This document shows, piece after piece, positions 1-10,786 of a stretch of DNA of 37,950 bases (position 1 is its first letter; the number at the start of each line of letters is the position of its first letter). The stretch comes from Euprymna scolopes (Eukaryota; Mollusca; Cephalopoda; Sepiida; Sepiolidae). Made by a program: the position numbers and the translations under genes. The stretch is from assembly GCA_024364805.1 (NCBI GenBank), contig CM044508.1:47181014-47218963 (forward strand), written 5' to 3'. The notes below the pieces were generated by a model. The model had not been told where the DNA came from and made no database searches. It was given only the letters and a program-made list of their open reading frames with translations.

Positions 1-302
1 TCTTTGGTAGCACTTAGAGCGGCTGCTCTATCAACAGTTGAATAATATCGTGATGTGTGTAGTGCCATGTCGCGCATGGAAAGGGACCGAGCACTCATCT
101 CCGGTGAGCTTTCCTGAGGCCACAGTCCTAGTAGATGGATGGTCAATTGATGGTCTACTCGTGTTGCATGTCTGGTATTCTGCATAACCATTGTTCAGCA
201 CACCTTACCTAAACTGAAAAAAGAAGCTGACAGTACAATCTAAAATTACGCTTAAACCAGGACAAAACTCAAACAAAATCGAATTGTCTCCTCCCTTGAG
301 GA

Positions 303-1100
303 TTGCATTTATGAACAGCCGTGGGCCTAGAACGCATTTAGCTGATGTTGAAGCATTTCTCCTTACAAGCACCACAGATATCTTATCACTACGTGAGACT
401 AACCTATACTCCTCCATCCCATCTAACTAACATGCCCGGGTATCCATCACTCTGCCGTAAGGACTCTGCCAGACATATGCACGGACTTGGAGTCTATATT
501 CGAAACACTCTCTACTTGACTAGAGAAACAAAACTGGAAGCGGACGATCAAGCCTTTATGTGCTTTAGACTTAACATGCAACATAACGGTAATTACTGTT
601 ATTTTCTCTACCGCTCTCCCTCGACCCAGGAATGCACCTTAATAAACAAAGTCTTTGACAGCATAGATACAGCACCTTCCGTCGACACTAGCGCACAAGC
701 GCATGTATTTGGAGACTTCAATTCCCACCACTACAACTAGCTTGGATTTTCTACTTACACAGACGCACCTGGTAGCACAACACATAGCTTCTCTATAACT
801 CATTCCCTATCACAGATGGTTACGTTTCCAACACGTTTCCCTGACCAGCAAGTACAACACGCATCACTTTTAGATCTATTTTTGACCACAGTTCCTAATG
901 TTTGTGTTACGAACGCCCACAGCCCACTTGGGAATGATGATCATGTAGCGATAATAGTTGAAATGGAAGAGCCATTGCTCAAAACAATGAGATGTTATAA
1001 AAAGGCTGACTGGGAAGCCATTAGAGATCTCATTAGAGACGCCCAATGGCGAAATACCTTTTCATTTCCTGATAAACAGTGTGCAAATGAGACCATTTAA
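303..1100 (+). pseudogene. LINE endonuclease domain remnant
   Basis: Encodes the first half of a LINE ORF2, the endonuclease that nicks target DNA. Visible motifs are LADVEAFLLTSTTDILSL with RETNL (around 333-402; the usual form is TETNL), GDFNSHH (about 712-733, the conserved GDFN-H-H motif) and GNDDHVAI (about 938-961, where most relatives have SDH). An in-frame TAG at 738-740 follows GDFNSHHYN, and the same frame continues beyond it to 1100. The first part (303-400) is in another frame from the rest, so at least one frameshift is present. Downstream, KADWEAIRDLIRDAQW (about 1003-1050) matches the linker seen between endonuclease and RT in Jockey relatives. Confidence 0.8.
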
Positions 1101-1579
1101 TTATTCAAAACAGCAATTGAAGCAGATGTTCCCACGGGGAAATTTTATAGCAAGCCCCACTCTCCCCAATGGTTTACTTCCACATGTGCAGCTGCCATCG
1201 CGCAAAGGCAGCATGTGTACCGCAGACTTAACCGACATAAATCCAGTTCAAACAGACAGAAGTATATAGAAGCCAGAAGTAACTGTAAGAAAGAAATAGC
1301 GACAGCTAAGAGAGAATTTACTGAAACCACCAAAAAAACGCATCGAAGCACAGAAATTAGGAACCCGTGACTTCTGGAAAATCGACAACATTGTAGTAAA
1401 AAAAAGGCAATCAACAATTCCCCAACTATCCAACAGTCATGGAGTTGTTTGCTCAGAAACCGAGAAGGCTAACATGCTTGCCAGTCGATTTACCTCCAAC
1501 TCCACACTGGTCTCTGCTAACCATCCTTTTCCGGACTTTCCTTTGTAAACAGACGCCAAACTAGACGGTCTGAAAATTA

Positions 1580-2688
1580 CCCCTTCCCAGATGCATGCTC
1601 TTCTAATAATCTTGACACTGCAAAAGCATGTGGACCTGATCTCATCCCGGCTGTGCTATTAAAAGGTGGTCCGCCAAAGTAGCTCCAATCCTCGCCAAAC
1701 TTTACCACAAATGCCTTAATGAATCTTGCTTTTCTGCCTGCTGGAAAACTGCTTCTGTGGTAACAGTTTTCAGGAATTCTGGGGAAAGAACTGGCCCATT
1801 AAATTACCGCCCCATTAGCCTTCTCCCACTTTTTGCCAAAATATTTGAGTCCATAATTAACCAATCTCTAGTTCATCACCTTACAGATGCTAAACTTCTG
1901 ACCGACCAACAATATGGATTTAGGCAAGCCCGTTCCACAACAGACATCCTAACTGTAATCTCTGAACGCATATACCATTCACGACAAAGCAGGGGAGGGT
2001 AGAGCAGTAGCTCTAGGTATATCTAAGGCTTTTGATAGGCTATGGCATAAAGGTCTCCTCAGGAAAATTAGATCATACGGTATCACTGAAAGAATACTAA
2101 ACATAATTAAAGCCTTCTTAGATAAGAGAAAAATCCAGGTTGTCCTCGACGGTCGTACATTTAAACAATATCATATAAATGCGGGAGCGCCTCAGGGGTC
2201 TATCCTTTGACCTCTATTATTCCTAATATTAATAATAATAACCTTCCTGACAAAATTTCCTGTGAGATGGGTATATATGCTGATGACACCACGCTCTATA
2301 ACAGACACGACAGGAAAGCAATGAAATTATAGAAACACTAGAGGATGACCTCCAATCTTTAGTGGAATGGGGACAAAACTGGATGGTCATATTCAATGCT
2401 GCAAAGACAAAACTTGTTTCCTTCAATAACTACAAGAAACCTTCTCTACCACCAATAGCCATGGCCAAAGACTCTTTATCTGAAATCACATCTTTTAACC
2501 TCCTCGGTCTAACGTTCACAGGAAACATGAGTTCGAACAATTACATTGAGGTCATTTCCAGGACCGCTGCGAAAACATCAGGTTCTCTCTACCGTACTAG
2601 AAAGCTACTATCCCGTACCTCTACAAAACCACCATTCGCCCATGTATTGTTGTCATATTTGCATCTGCTAATATTATCTCGCTCTTAG
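1580..2688 (+). pseudogene. LINE reverse transcriptase remnant
   Basis: Reverse transcriptase of the same LINE. Motifs in order: AKACGPDLIPAVLLK (about 1622-1666), NYRPISLLP (about 1803-1829), QQYGFRQARSTTDILTVI (about 1907-1960), GISKAFDRLWH (about 2014-2047), AGAPQGSIL (about 2180-2208) and YADDTTLY (2276-2299). The YADD active-site pair is kept. In motif A the catalytic aspartate (normally LDISKAFD) is glycine, GGT for GAT. A TGA replaces the glycine after GSIL. At least two frame changes occur, after about 1990 and near 2220. The copy cannot make an active enzyme. After YADD the usual VEWGQNWMVIFNAAKTKL connection is intact (about 2362-2415). Confidence 0.85.
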
Positions 2689-2905
2689 ACAAGGAAGGTT
2701 CGAAGGAGAGTCGCCAACCTGATAGGTCACGAACTGTAATCTAAGCTTCAGCTTTTGTCCCACCGACGAAATGTTTCATCCCTCTTCCTGTTCTACAAGT
2801 ATTTGAATGGTGAATGCACTGATGAACTGCAAGCACTTGTGCCCCTCGTAAATACCACCGAAAAACCCGACCAGCAGCTAAATCCTACCCTTAGACAGTA
2901 AAGAA

Positions 2906-3391
2906 ATATCTGTTTATTTTTTAATAATGCGTTATTCCGGCTTCAAACGTATATAATACGCATTCATTTTATTCAAACTCAACCAGCGCTTCTAAAGAAC
3001 TAAAATTTTAACGTGAATTCCGCGTGACCAAACGCATCGTTCCGAGATTTAAAATACTACCGTATAAACAACAAAAGGACTTATACTTACTTATTCTTAG
3101 CCCCAGCAAGAACATGGCAAAAACAAAGACATACCGAAGTGTTATAAGAACAGCAGCCTGTTCTTGTGAGTAAATATGAAATAGTATAGTCTAGGATTCG
3201 AACTTGGGAAGCTAGATTTGGAATTGAGAATTCCAATCATAAGTTAAAATAAACACAGAATGTTATAAAATGGAATGCAGAATTACCATCGTTTAGCTCA
3301 TACAAAAAAGTTAGATATCTGTTTATTGAAAAAGGAATGTAATGATGCATTTTGTTTTTTATAAAAATGAAATTAAAATAAAGAAATTATT
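2906..3391. other. AT-rich insert between two LINE pieces
   Basis: No coding signal. The stretch separates two pieces of Jockey-like LINE that overlap in content. A 13-bp word, ATATCTGTTTATT, occurs at both ends (near 2905 and near 3315) and could be a target-site duplication. On the minus strand around 3195-3210 there is AGTTCGAATCC, a good match to a tRNA B box, but I could not find a convincing A box. A decayed SINE insertion is possible, not shown. Confidence 0.35.
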
Positions 3392-3795
3392 CAGCCCCTG
3401 TCCCATCGACGAAAGGTAGCATCCCTCTGCCTGTTCTACAAGTACTTTAACCGTGAATTTTCCGACTAACTGCAAGCACGTTTACCCCCTCTACGTAAAC
3501 AGCCCCGGCAAACTCGACAAGCAGTAAAATCTCACCCCTTCACAGTAGAGATCCCTAGATGTAAGAGAGCCTTCTACTCCAGTAGTTTCTTCCCCAGAAC
3601 CGTAAGACTTTGGAATTCTCTTCTGGGTTCCTGCTTCCCCAACTGTACTGATATGCAGAATTTCAAGTGTAACGTGAGCCGACGTCTTTCAGCCCAATTC
3701 CATACATAGTACCCCTGTAGCGTGTGTCCCTAATAGTAGCCCCCTATATCAAAGTGGCAATGTGCCTTGTTTGGGGTGAAAATCTAATTAAAAAA
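3392..3795 (+). mobile_element. Jockey-like LINE, 3' end only
   Basis: A 5'-truncated LINE piece: C-terminal tail of ORF2 plus 3' UTR. It reads PLSHRRKVASLCLFYKYF (from about 3396), then PFTVEIPRCKRAFYSSSFFP and RTVRLWNSLLGSCFP (about 3527-3640), the standard end of Jockey-like ORF2. One TAG interrupts the frame after NREFSD (about 3466). The 3' UTR ends in AATTAAAAAAATAGG near 3800. Its first 145 bp are homologous to 2760-2905 in the preceding piece, so the two are separate copies or a duplication, not one element split by an insertion. Confidence 0.8.
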
Positions 3796-4832
3796 ATAGG
3801 CACCAGTAGTACGCCATATTTTCATTAAGTACTACATTCTCTGGGTATTTCATCTTGTTGCAAACATAACTACTTTTTTTTAAAAACTATATCCGTGTCT
3901 GAGATATTTATAGTGACATTTTCGGACCAAAACAAATGTTCCGGTAAGAAACTGGAATCCATGAAAATATATCTACAAGGTAGCAATGCAAACAACGATC
4001 ATTTTCGAAAAGGAAGATAAAGAATAAATTGCTAGTATTTACAGATTGAAACGATTTGACATCAAAGAATATTAGACTGACAAGATAGGCTTTTCAATGT
4101 TTCTACTACTGATACCTCGCATTCTGTCATAAAATATACATTTTCTCCGACACAACTAAAAAACGTCTCAAAACTGTAATTGAAATACATGTCGATTAAA
4201 ATTATAAGCATAAATCCATACGTAAGATTTTCTTTAATAAAATAAGTTTTTTCTCCCACTTAGGGGGAAAATATAAACTTTGCATGACGTAAACTGTAAT
4301 TAGTAAAATTATAACGACTTTTAAAAGGTAAAACAACAAAAACAGAATAATAAAAATGAAATCTGTTTTTTCCAACAAAAATAAAAAACTACAAAAAGAA
4401 CATACTTTACAACAAGTAGAACTACAAAGAGCAGATTGATAACAAGAGAAAATTGACGAAAGGTCAATTCAACACAACGAAAAAAACGAACAAAGTCAAC
4501 AAGACAAAAATGGCGGAAAGACTAGAGAAACACAGAGAATTATTATTCAGAAACTTGAACAGAAAAACACTAAGAAAAATACGGCGTTTTAGAAAAAACC
4601 CTTACTTTTGAAAGGGTGAAGCTTTTACAATTTTGATTACGAAGACTAGTGTTATGCGAAGCAGATTTGTAGGCTACTCATATCTAATAATGTCGAATTC
4701 GCGGAAACACTATAGTCTCTATCACAACAATTCAACCCCATTATTACATCGTTCTCATAAAAAGTAGAAATAATTAAATTTCGTTAAGCGGGACAACGAA
4801 GATCATATAACATTCCCGTCAGTTGTAAATGA
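3796..4832. other. AT-rich, nothing recognised
   Basis: No open frame of note and no family match on either strand. From about 4320 to 4600 the plus strand is strongly A-rich (many AAAAC and AGAAA words). Confidence 0.6.
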
Positions 4833-5184
4833 GCATTGTAACGACTTAAATAATAAATAAGTACTGTAACGACTTAAATAATAAATAAGTACTGTAACGA
4901 CTTAAATAATAAATAAGTACTGTAACGACTTAAATAATAAATAAGTACTGTAACGACTTAAATAATAAATAAGTACTGTAACGACTTAAATAATAAATAA
5001 GTACTGTAACGACTTAAATAATAAATAAGTACTGTAACGACTTAAATAATAAATAAGTACTGTAACGACTTAAATAATAAATAAGTACTGTAACGACTTA
5101 AATAATAAATAAGTACTGTAACGACTTAAATAATAAATAAGCACTGTAACGACTTAAATAATAAATAAGTACTGTAACGACTTA
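4833..5184 (+). repeat. 28-bp minisatellite, 12.6 copies
   Basis: Twelve complete 28-bp units in register (4833, 4861, 4889 ... 5141) and a 16-bp partial unit ending at 5184. The unit starts GTACTGTAACGACTTAA and ends AATAATAAATAA. Only the first unit (GCATTG) and the twelfth (GCACTG) differ from the others, both in the first few bases; the ten between are identical. There are no spacers, so this is not a CRISPR array. Such uniformity points to recent expansion or homogenisation, with older variants at the edges. Confidence 0.98.
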
Positions 5185-5260
5185 AGCGGAATTGTCGACA
5201 TTTTAAGTGTCTCAGTTTGCTCAGGAACAAATAATGGCAAAATCAGACCAAGACTATATA

Positions 5261-5718
5261 TAGTAATCGAGTTCTCCCCACGCGGACACACAGACAAATA
5301 CGGATGACCAAACACAATTATCGACCTTTAACTCTGGGAATATCATTCTTTGCCAAAAGTGGCATAACACATCACTTCCGTTTTGTATCCGCTTTCATTC
5401 TTTCAATCTCTTTTCGTTGGAACTCTCAACGAGTGAAGATGTGACAATAGACACTCTCCAGATAGGCAGCGCCAATCCGCTCCTTGACCTCGCCGTCGAC
5501 CTCTCATCAAATGCTATAACGCAAGAAACGTTGCATATAATCTCTTTTCACTGAAATCTTACTATTACTCTTGTATCTGCTGTAAATAAATATACTTTTG
5601 TTTTTATCGTATACCGGCATATTTGGTGTCTTCATTGCGCGACCTTTGCTTCTTCTCCGACTTATCAACGAGGATGGGATTCGCCAATTACATTAGCGGC
5701 CAATCCTGTCCTCTTAAA
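5261..5718 (+). repeat. Left LTR
   Basis: Direct-repeat partner of 7170-7633. A run with AAATAAA near 5584 is a likely poly(A) signal, matched in the right copy near 7500, with TTGGTGTCTTCATTGCGCGA about 35-40 bases further on in both. Confidence 0.75.
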
Positions 5719-5970
5719 AAAATCTGTGATCTTTAGCTAGAAGTCATATTAATCGTTCACTAAAATCGTGACCTTCCACGGCGACTTCGATAACACGTCA
5801 GCAATCGGTGAAAACGAACAAATTGATCATTCTGGACCGAGTACAACTAGAAATTAAATTTAAAAAAGAACAAATAAAAACAGTTTTCGGAGACGCGTAG
5901 AAACTAGTTAATGAATGATACATGTGTGTAGCAAAAAAAAAAATGACGTCAACCTAAGGCACACTGATAG

Positions 5971-6036
<66 letters not shown>

Positions 6037-7169
6037 CCACACATTTTTCGTCACATTTTTGCACAGAAAAATAAAAGAAGAAATAATAACTTTTTACCCC
6101 AAAGAAAATACTAAGAAATTTAAAGCATTTTCTACGTATTTTTGAATGCCAGTAATTATTTACGAATTTTGCTGTGATGATATAATCTCAAACATTCCAT
6201 CACACATGCGTTTTATCTACGTATTACAACCCTCGAACTTTTTCCTCGCTGTCTATATAAATATTTTTCCACCATGTTTGTATATAAAAGAACTATTTCA
6301 GTTTTTCACTTTCATAATTGAGAACGTATGGCAACAAGCTCACTTTAAAACTGAAATAGCGATTCGCACACTATTTTAATTCCATTTCTCAACATAAAAT
6401 GTAATGAGCAAGCGACCACACGCCACCAAACGACTTATAAAATATAGTAATTCAATTTCCGTGCGTTCACACAAACGGAACAAGTATTGCCGTGTACGTA
6501 CACACCCGCGAGTCGCATTGTCTCGTGAACACATCATCTCAACAACATTGAGTATTGACTTCATATCGATGTTTTAAGAAAGTCAAGGTAAACTTGTCGC
6601 AGCATATCAACCCTTTCCAGAAACACCTTACCGGATATCAACCTTTTCTAGCAACAAATGCGACAAGTAACTCACAAAGATGCCTACTAAGCGCTGTAAA
6701 CTCCTGGTTCTCACAACGATCTCACCTAACCGACGTTCCCCAGCTAACAGCAGTTAACTGCAAAACGTACACTACGAACTCATCGCTGGACGTTCGCGAT
6801 CCGACCGACTCACTGGTTTCTCTGATCACCTGAACAACGTCGACACGCGCTTTCTCACGATGGACTCGCGACCAACGTAAACTGTGTTGACACATGTGCA
6901 CGCTTCATAGACTCCACAGAAATATATTTTATGGCCGCAACAGTCGCACTCAAAACTCACAACTTGGCCCTGTGACTGTTCCACAAAATTACACAAGCTT
7001 GAAACTCTTTGCCTGATATACTTTCACGTCACAATTTCTTTTCACCTTGACACTTAATAAAAAAAATTATGTTTCGTTCTATACACAACGGACACATATA
7101 CATATGCATGTTTTTCACCATTCTTCTTTTCTTTTCTCTTGCTTCCAGCTAGATGAAGGGGGGATATTA
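5719..7169. other. Interior of the LTR element
   Basis: Contains the CA microsatellite and no recognisable protein. Open frames here (for example 6555-6833 plus) have no motif I know. The last part (about 6840-7160) looks like a 3' untranslated region leading to the polypurine tract. Confidence 0.55.
5973..6034 (+). repeat. (AC)n microsatellite
   Basis: About 31 uninterrupted AC dinucleotides, inside the LTR element. The adjoining threonine/histidine open frame is an artefact of it. Confidence 0.98.
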
Positions 7170-7633
7170 TGGTAATCGAGTTCTCCACACGCGGACACAC
7201 AGAAACATCACATACGGGTGACCAACCACGATTGTCGACCTTTAACTCCGGTAATATCATTTTTTGCTAAAAGGGGCCATAATACATCACTTCCGTTTCG
7301 TATCTGCTTCCATTCTTTACATTTCTTTTCGTTGGAACTCTCAACGATTGAAAGTGTGACAATAGACACTTTCCAGGTAAGCAGCGTCAATCTGCTTCTT
7401 GACCTCGCCGTCGACCTCTCATCAAACGCTGTAACGCAAGTAACGTTGCATATAATCTTTTTTCGCTGAAATCTTACTATTCCTCTTGTATCTGCTGTAA
7501 ATAAATCTACTTTTGTTTTTATCGTATACTGGCATATTTGGTGTCTTCATTGCGCGATCTTTGCTTCTTCTCCGACTTACCAACGAGGATGGGATTCGCC
7601 AATTACATTAGCGGCCAATCCTGTCCTCTTACA
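7170..7633 (+). repeat. Right LTR
   Basis: Starts TGGTAATCGAGTTCTCC directly after the polypurine tract and ends CCTCTTACA. Homologous over its whole length to 5261-5718. Confidence 0.75.
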
Positions 7634-7638
7634 ATATT

Positions 7639-9470
7639 AGCGAAACACTTCAGAAACTTGCGATGAATTGCGCAATGGTTGTAAGCGTTAGGAGCGATAC
7701 TGATAAAAAAGTGGACTGTGCGTAGCATATATTAGAATATAAAGTATAAATGTGAAAGTTACTCCAATAAAATAGTAATATGCGAAAGAAATAGAATTTG
7801 ACACACAAGAACAAATTATAATGTCAAACGAACATGTACGCAAGTAGGCAAAGTAAAATATTTAATAAAACAGTTCAATTAACACTGGATCCGATCTTAT
7901 CATAATAAATTTGGAAGAGAATTAAAAAATCGATTTTGTAGGAAACACAAAGGCTTGTTGCACGATGATTGGCAATAAATTACTTTTATTTTCGAATTAT
8001 GTGAAGCAGTAAACATCAACTGTACAGATAATTAAAAGTTATTGTACTAAAATGTTCGAGAATTTATTTTGAACAAACTAAATGAACAGGATAATTCAAA
8101 AAAATTGTTTACGACAGAAAGTCGAGAGCTTGATATCGGCTACCAAGTATTTATTTAAAATCTTAATCGAACCAAATAGTAGCCACGTCCAAGTTACTGG
8201 CACTGTTTATTGTTTGAGGGGAAAACAGTAATAAAAAGGTAATCGAACCAAATATTTTCCGAATATTTTTACAGATGAATTAAAGCAATGCAATAAAATG
8301 ATAGGCTAATTCGACGCAAAAAAAATAAACAAATAAATAAATATATATATATATTGGAGAAAATTCATGAATAATTTCAAATATTCAAATATTAGAAAAG
8401 ATGCGGCCATCTTCCCCAGGATTAAGTTTAGTGAATGGGCATCGTCAGCTGTCTATAGTCTTCATAGGAAATATGTCCCACGAGAAAATGTATTTACAAA
8501 CCTTAACGGTGGCAAAAATATTCTCAAAAGTTTAGTAATGCTATACGCAGTTACGAATTCAAGTAGAAGAAAATGATTAAAGCGTCTGTGTATAAACACA
8601 CAAGAGTTTATACAAAGTAAACAGACTTGTGTTCGGGATCAAATTTGGGCCAACCATTTCCTAATTAATGATTGACATAATAGTGGGCGATTTTGAGTTC
8701 GCACAACTTAGACATATGGCATCATAATAACCAATGCTTTCACTGGAAACATACATAACTTTCGATATATTCATAAAATGCGGATTTAAGGTCAAAGAAT
8801 TGAATTGCGAGTTTTTCATGAGATTAGATATCTGGGCGAAATCCTAAAAAATTGAATACAGAATGATCCCAAAAGGGGTCAAACAATTGAGTATAAGGAT
8901 TCATGATAATATACTAGTCCTTCAATGCTTCATGGAATTTTTTATCAGGTTTTCATCAAAATATACACGTCATACGTGCATAAACGAATAAAAAAAATCA
9001 AAAAACTCTGAGTCTTGATTTATGGATGACGTTCGTAAAGATCAAAGATACTTTAACATAATATCTTTTAAACAAACAATGATTTTACGTTGGCTATAAT
9101 AATTGCGATAGCGGCATTAAAGTAAGTTTATTGCATATAATGTCAGATGACACAAAACGCCGATCATGCAGACTTCAAGAACGCTCTTACTCACCGAATT
9201 TAAATTTCTTAAATCGTAAAATAAGCTCTAGGTATCATTTTCGTTATATCTAAATTTTCTATATGCTGAAAACTGACCACAAACCCTCGTGTACTTTTTT
9301 CGGGTCTAAGTAAAGAATTTACCCGTGCACACTTCCAATATGAATATCCAGTAAAATTACAAATTTAAACTTGAATATCTCTCATCGAAACAAATCGGTC
9401 ACGCAGGTAGCCTTTCAAGACTGATACAAGGCGAAAAAGGTCCTGTCGGGGATTTTAATGTAAATAAATA
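7639..9470. other. AT-rich, nothing recognised
   Basis: No gene or element recognised. It includes a short (AT)n run at about 8341-8354 and a small open frame at 8367-8576 without known motifs. Confidence 0.55.
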
Positions 9471-9620
9471 AAAAAAATTACATCCCAGCGCTCGTACTAC
9501 TTTCTACACCATACTCAATTCGGCTCCAAGAACTCGATTCTCCTGTTCTCTCGATTCAGATTTTTATAACGTCTTTTTTGGGACGAAATCTCATAATATG
9601 TAAATCAATACATATCAACC
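9471..9620 (+). repeat. Diverged direct repeat, copy 1
   Basis: Pairs with 10188-10347, about 70 percent identical by eye. Shared blocks are the A-run start, the CAAGAACTCGA region, ATAACGTC, and a hairpin at 9596-9615 whose arms ATATGTA and TACATAT enclose AATCAA. It could be part of an old LTR or other repeat; family unknown. Confidence 0.6.
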
Positions 9621-9709
9621 TACATCCTCCCATAATCTTTAAAGCTAATCTCATAATCCCGTATCAAGATCAGCACTCACATCAACGTTAGATACTGCTA
9701 TCCTCTCTA

Positions 9710-9928
9710 CAATGCTCGACGTTACTAGCCTATCGAGCATCACAAGACATTATTAGGGTTTCGAGCAGATACTACAAGCCTCTCAATCATCCCTAGACAC
9801 TACTAGTTTTTTAAACACTGCTGGCCTTTACTAGCTTCTCTAACCCTGCAAGAATTTACTAGCTTTACAAACACTGCTAGACTTTACTAGTTTTTAAAAC
9901 ACTGCTAGATTTTACTAGCTTCTCAAAC
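9710..9928 (+). repeat. Degenerate ~29-bp minisatellite
   Basis: Units of about 27-30 bp built on CACTGCTAGACTTTACTAG followed by a T-rich half. The last four units (about 9816-9928) are clear; the earlier ones (9710-9815) are badly eroded. Confidence 0.7.
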
Positions 9929-10187
9929 AAAAAAGTCAGTCGCATTGTAATCGACGACGATTAAAAATGTTTGGCGCGAATGACATTTCAATGTTTCTTT
10001 TTATTGACACTTTTAATTTTTTAAATTCTATGCCAATCATTTATTATTTCTATTTCTCCACATTTTCCATTTTCAAATTCCGACTCAAATAGTTTAATGT
10101 TTACATTTCTTGACGCTTTCAATTTTGCAACTATCACATCTTCGTCTCAGTAGGATATACTTTTTCTTTCATGTCGAGATAGCTTGT

Positions 10188-10347
10188 AAAAAAAGTTGTT
10201 GTCAGCGTCTGTATTACTTTGTACGGTCCGATCTACTCAGTTTGGCCTCAAGAACTTGAATTTCTCTGACCTCTCTCCTACAGTTTTTTAATAACGTCCT
10301 TGTGAATGCGAAGCCACATTGATATGCAAATCAATGCATATCAAACC
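10188..10347 (+). repeat. Diverged direct repeat, copy 2
   Basis: Partner of 9471-9620. Its hairpin at 10321-10342 has perfect 8-bp arms GATATGCA and TGCATATC around the same loop AATCAA. It contains ATGCAAAT, the POU-factor octamer. Confidence 0.6.
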
Positions 10348-10786
10348 ATATTTAATATAGATGCACTTCGCACTGACTACTAAATTAAAACAATAATATC
10401 AAAGACCGTTAGAAAGCCCCCGGTGACATTCCCAGAAAGCAAAAGACGACCCCCAAAAAGAGGACCTAATTTTCGACATCAAAAAGATCACTACAGCGGA
10501 GAAGAATGTTTAGGACTTATTCTCATTATGCGACGAAGTCCTGTTGTATAGTACAATGTTAACAAATTTTAAAAGCTTTCATAAAAAGATTCTGCGGAAT
10601 TTCCACAAACAGGAATGAAAACGTAACGAAAACTAGGTGTAATGCCAGAACATGTACAATGATAGTATAGAGATGATTTACTTTTACAAATGTTGCGCTA
10701 TAACGGCAGGAGTACCACCTATGACATTCTCACCATAGCTAAAACTGAGCAATTATTGTAAACGAATCTTCACTGAATTTACTTAA
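10348..10786. other. Nothing recognised
   Basis: No motif-bearing frame. A short purine-rich stretch (10410-10500) reads as a basic, proline-rich peptide, too short to call. Confidence 0.5.

Larger units (their letters stand above)
200..2905 (+). mobile_element. Jockey-like LINE, broken, lacks its 3' end
   Basis: A degenerate non-LTR retrotransposon read on the plus strand. An apurinic-type endonuclease region (about 300-1070) is followed by a reverse transcriptase region (about 1600-2690) and a typical Jockey C-terminal tail with SHRRNVSSLFLFYKYLNG (about 2758-2810). The order and motifs fit Jockey/I-type LINEs. Pieces lie in different frames and carry several stops, so the copy is dead. 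Similarity stops near 2905 inside the C-terminal tail, before any 3' UTR. The left limit is uncertain: 1-200 may be 5' UTR or unrelated sequence, and I see no ORF1. Family is clear; the named clade is inference. Confidence 0.85.
5261..7633 (+). mobile_element. LTR element with non-coding interior (fossil)
   Basis: Two direct repeats of about 460 bp (5261-5718 and 7170-7633) enclose 1.45 kb. The right copy begins TG and ends CA. A polypurine tract, AGATGAAGGGGGGA, lies just upstream of it at 7151-7164. Flanking 5-mers ATATA (5256-5260) and ATATT (7634-7638) could be a slightly decayed target-site duplication. No gag, pol or envelope is recognisable, so it looks like a non-autonomous LTR element; family unknown. 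The two LTRs differ by roughly one base in ten by eye, so the insertion is old. I did not find a primer-binding site after the left LTR. Confidence 0.75.

Noticed and set aside
4833-5184. CRISPR-like array
   Set aside because: Units abut with no spacers; it is a minisatellite in animal DNA.
5915-6145. Thr/His repeat protein
   Set aside because: Product of the (AC)n tract inside the LTR element.
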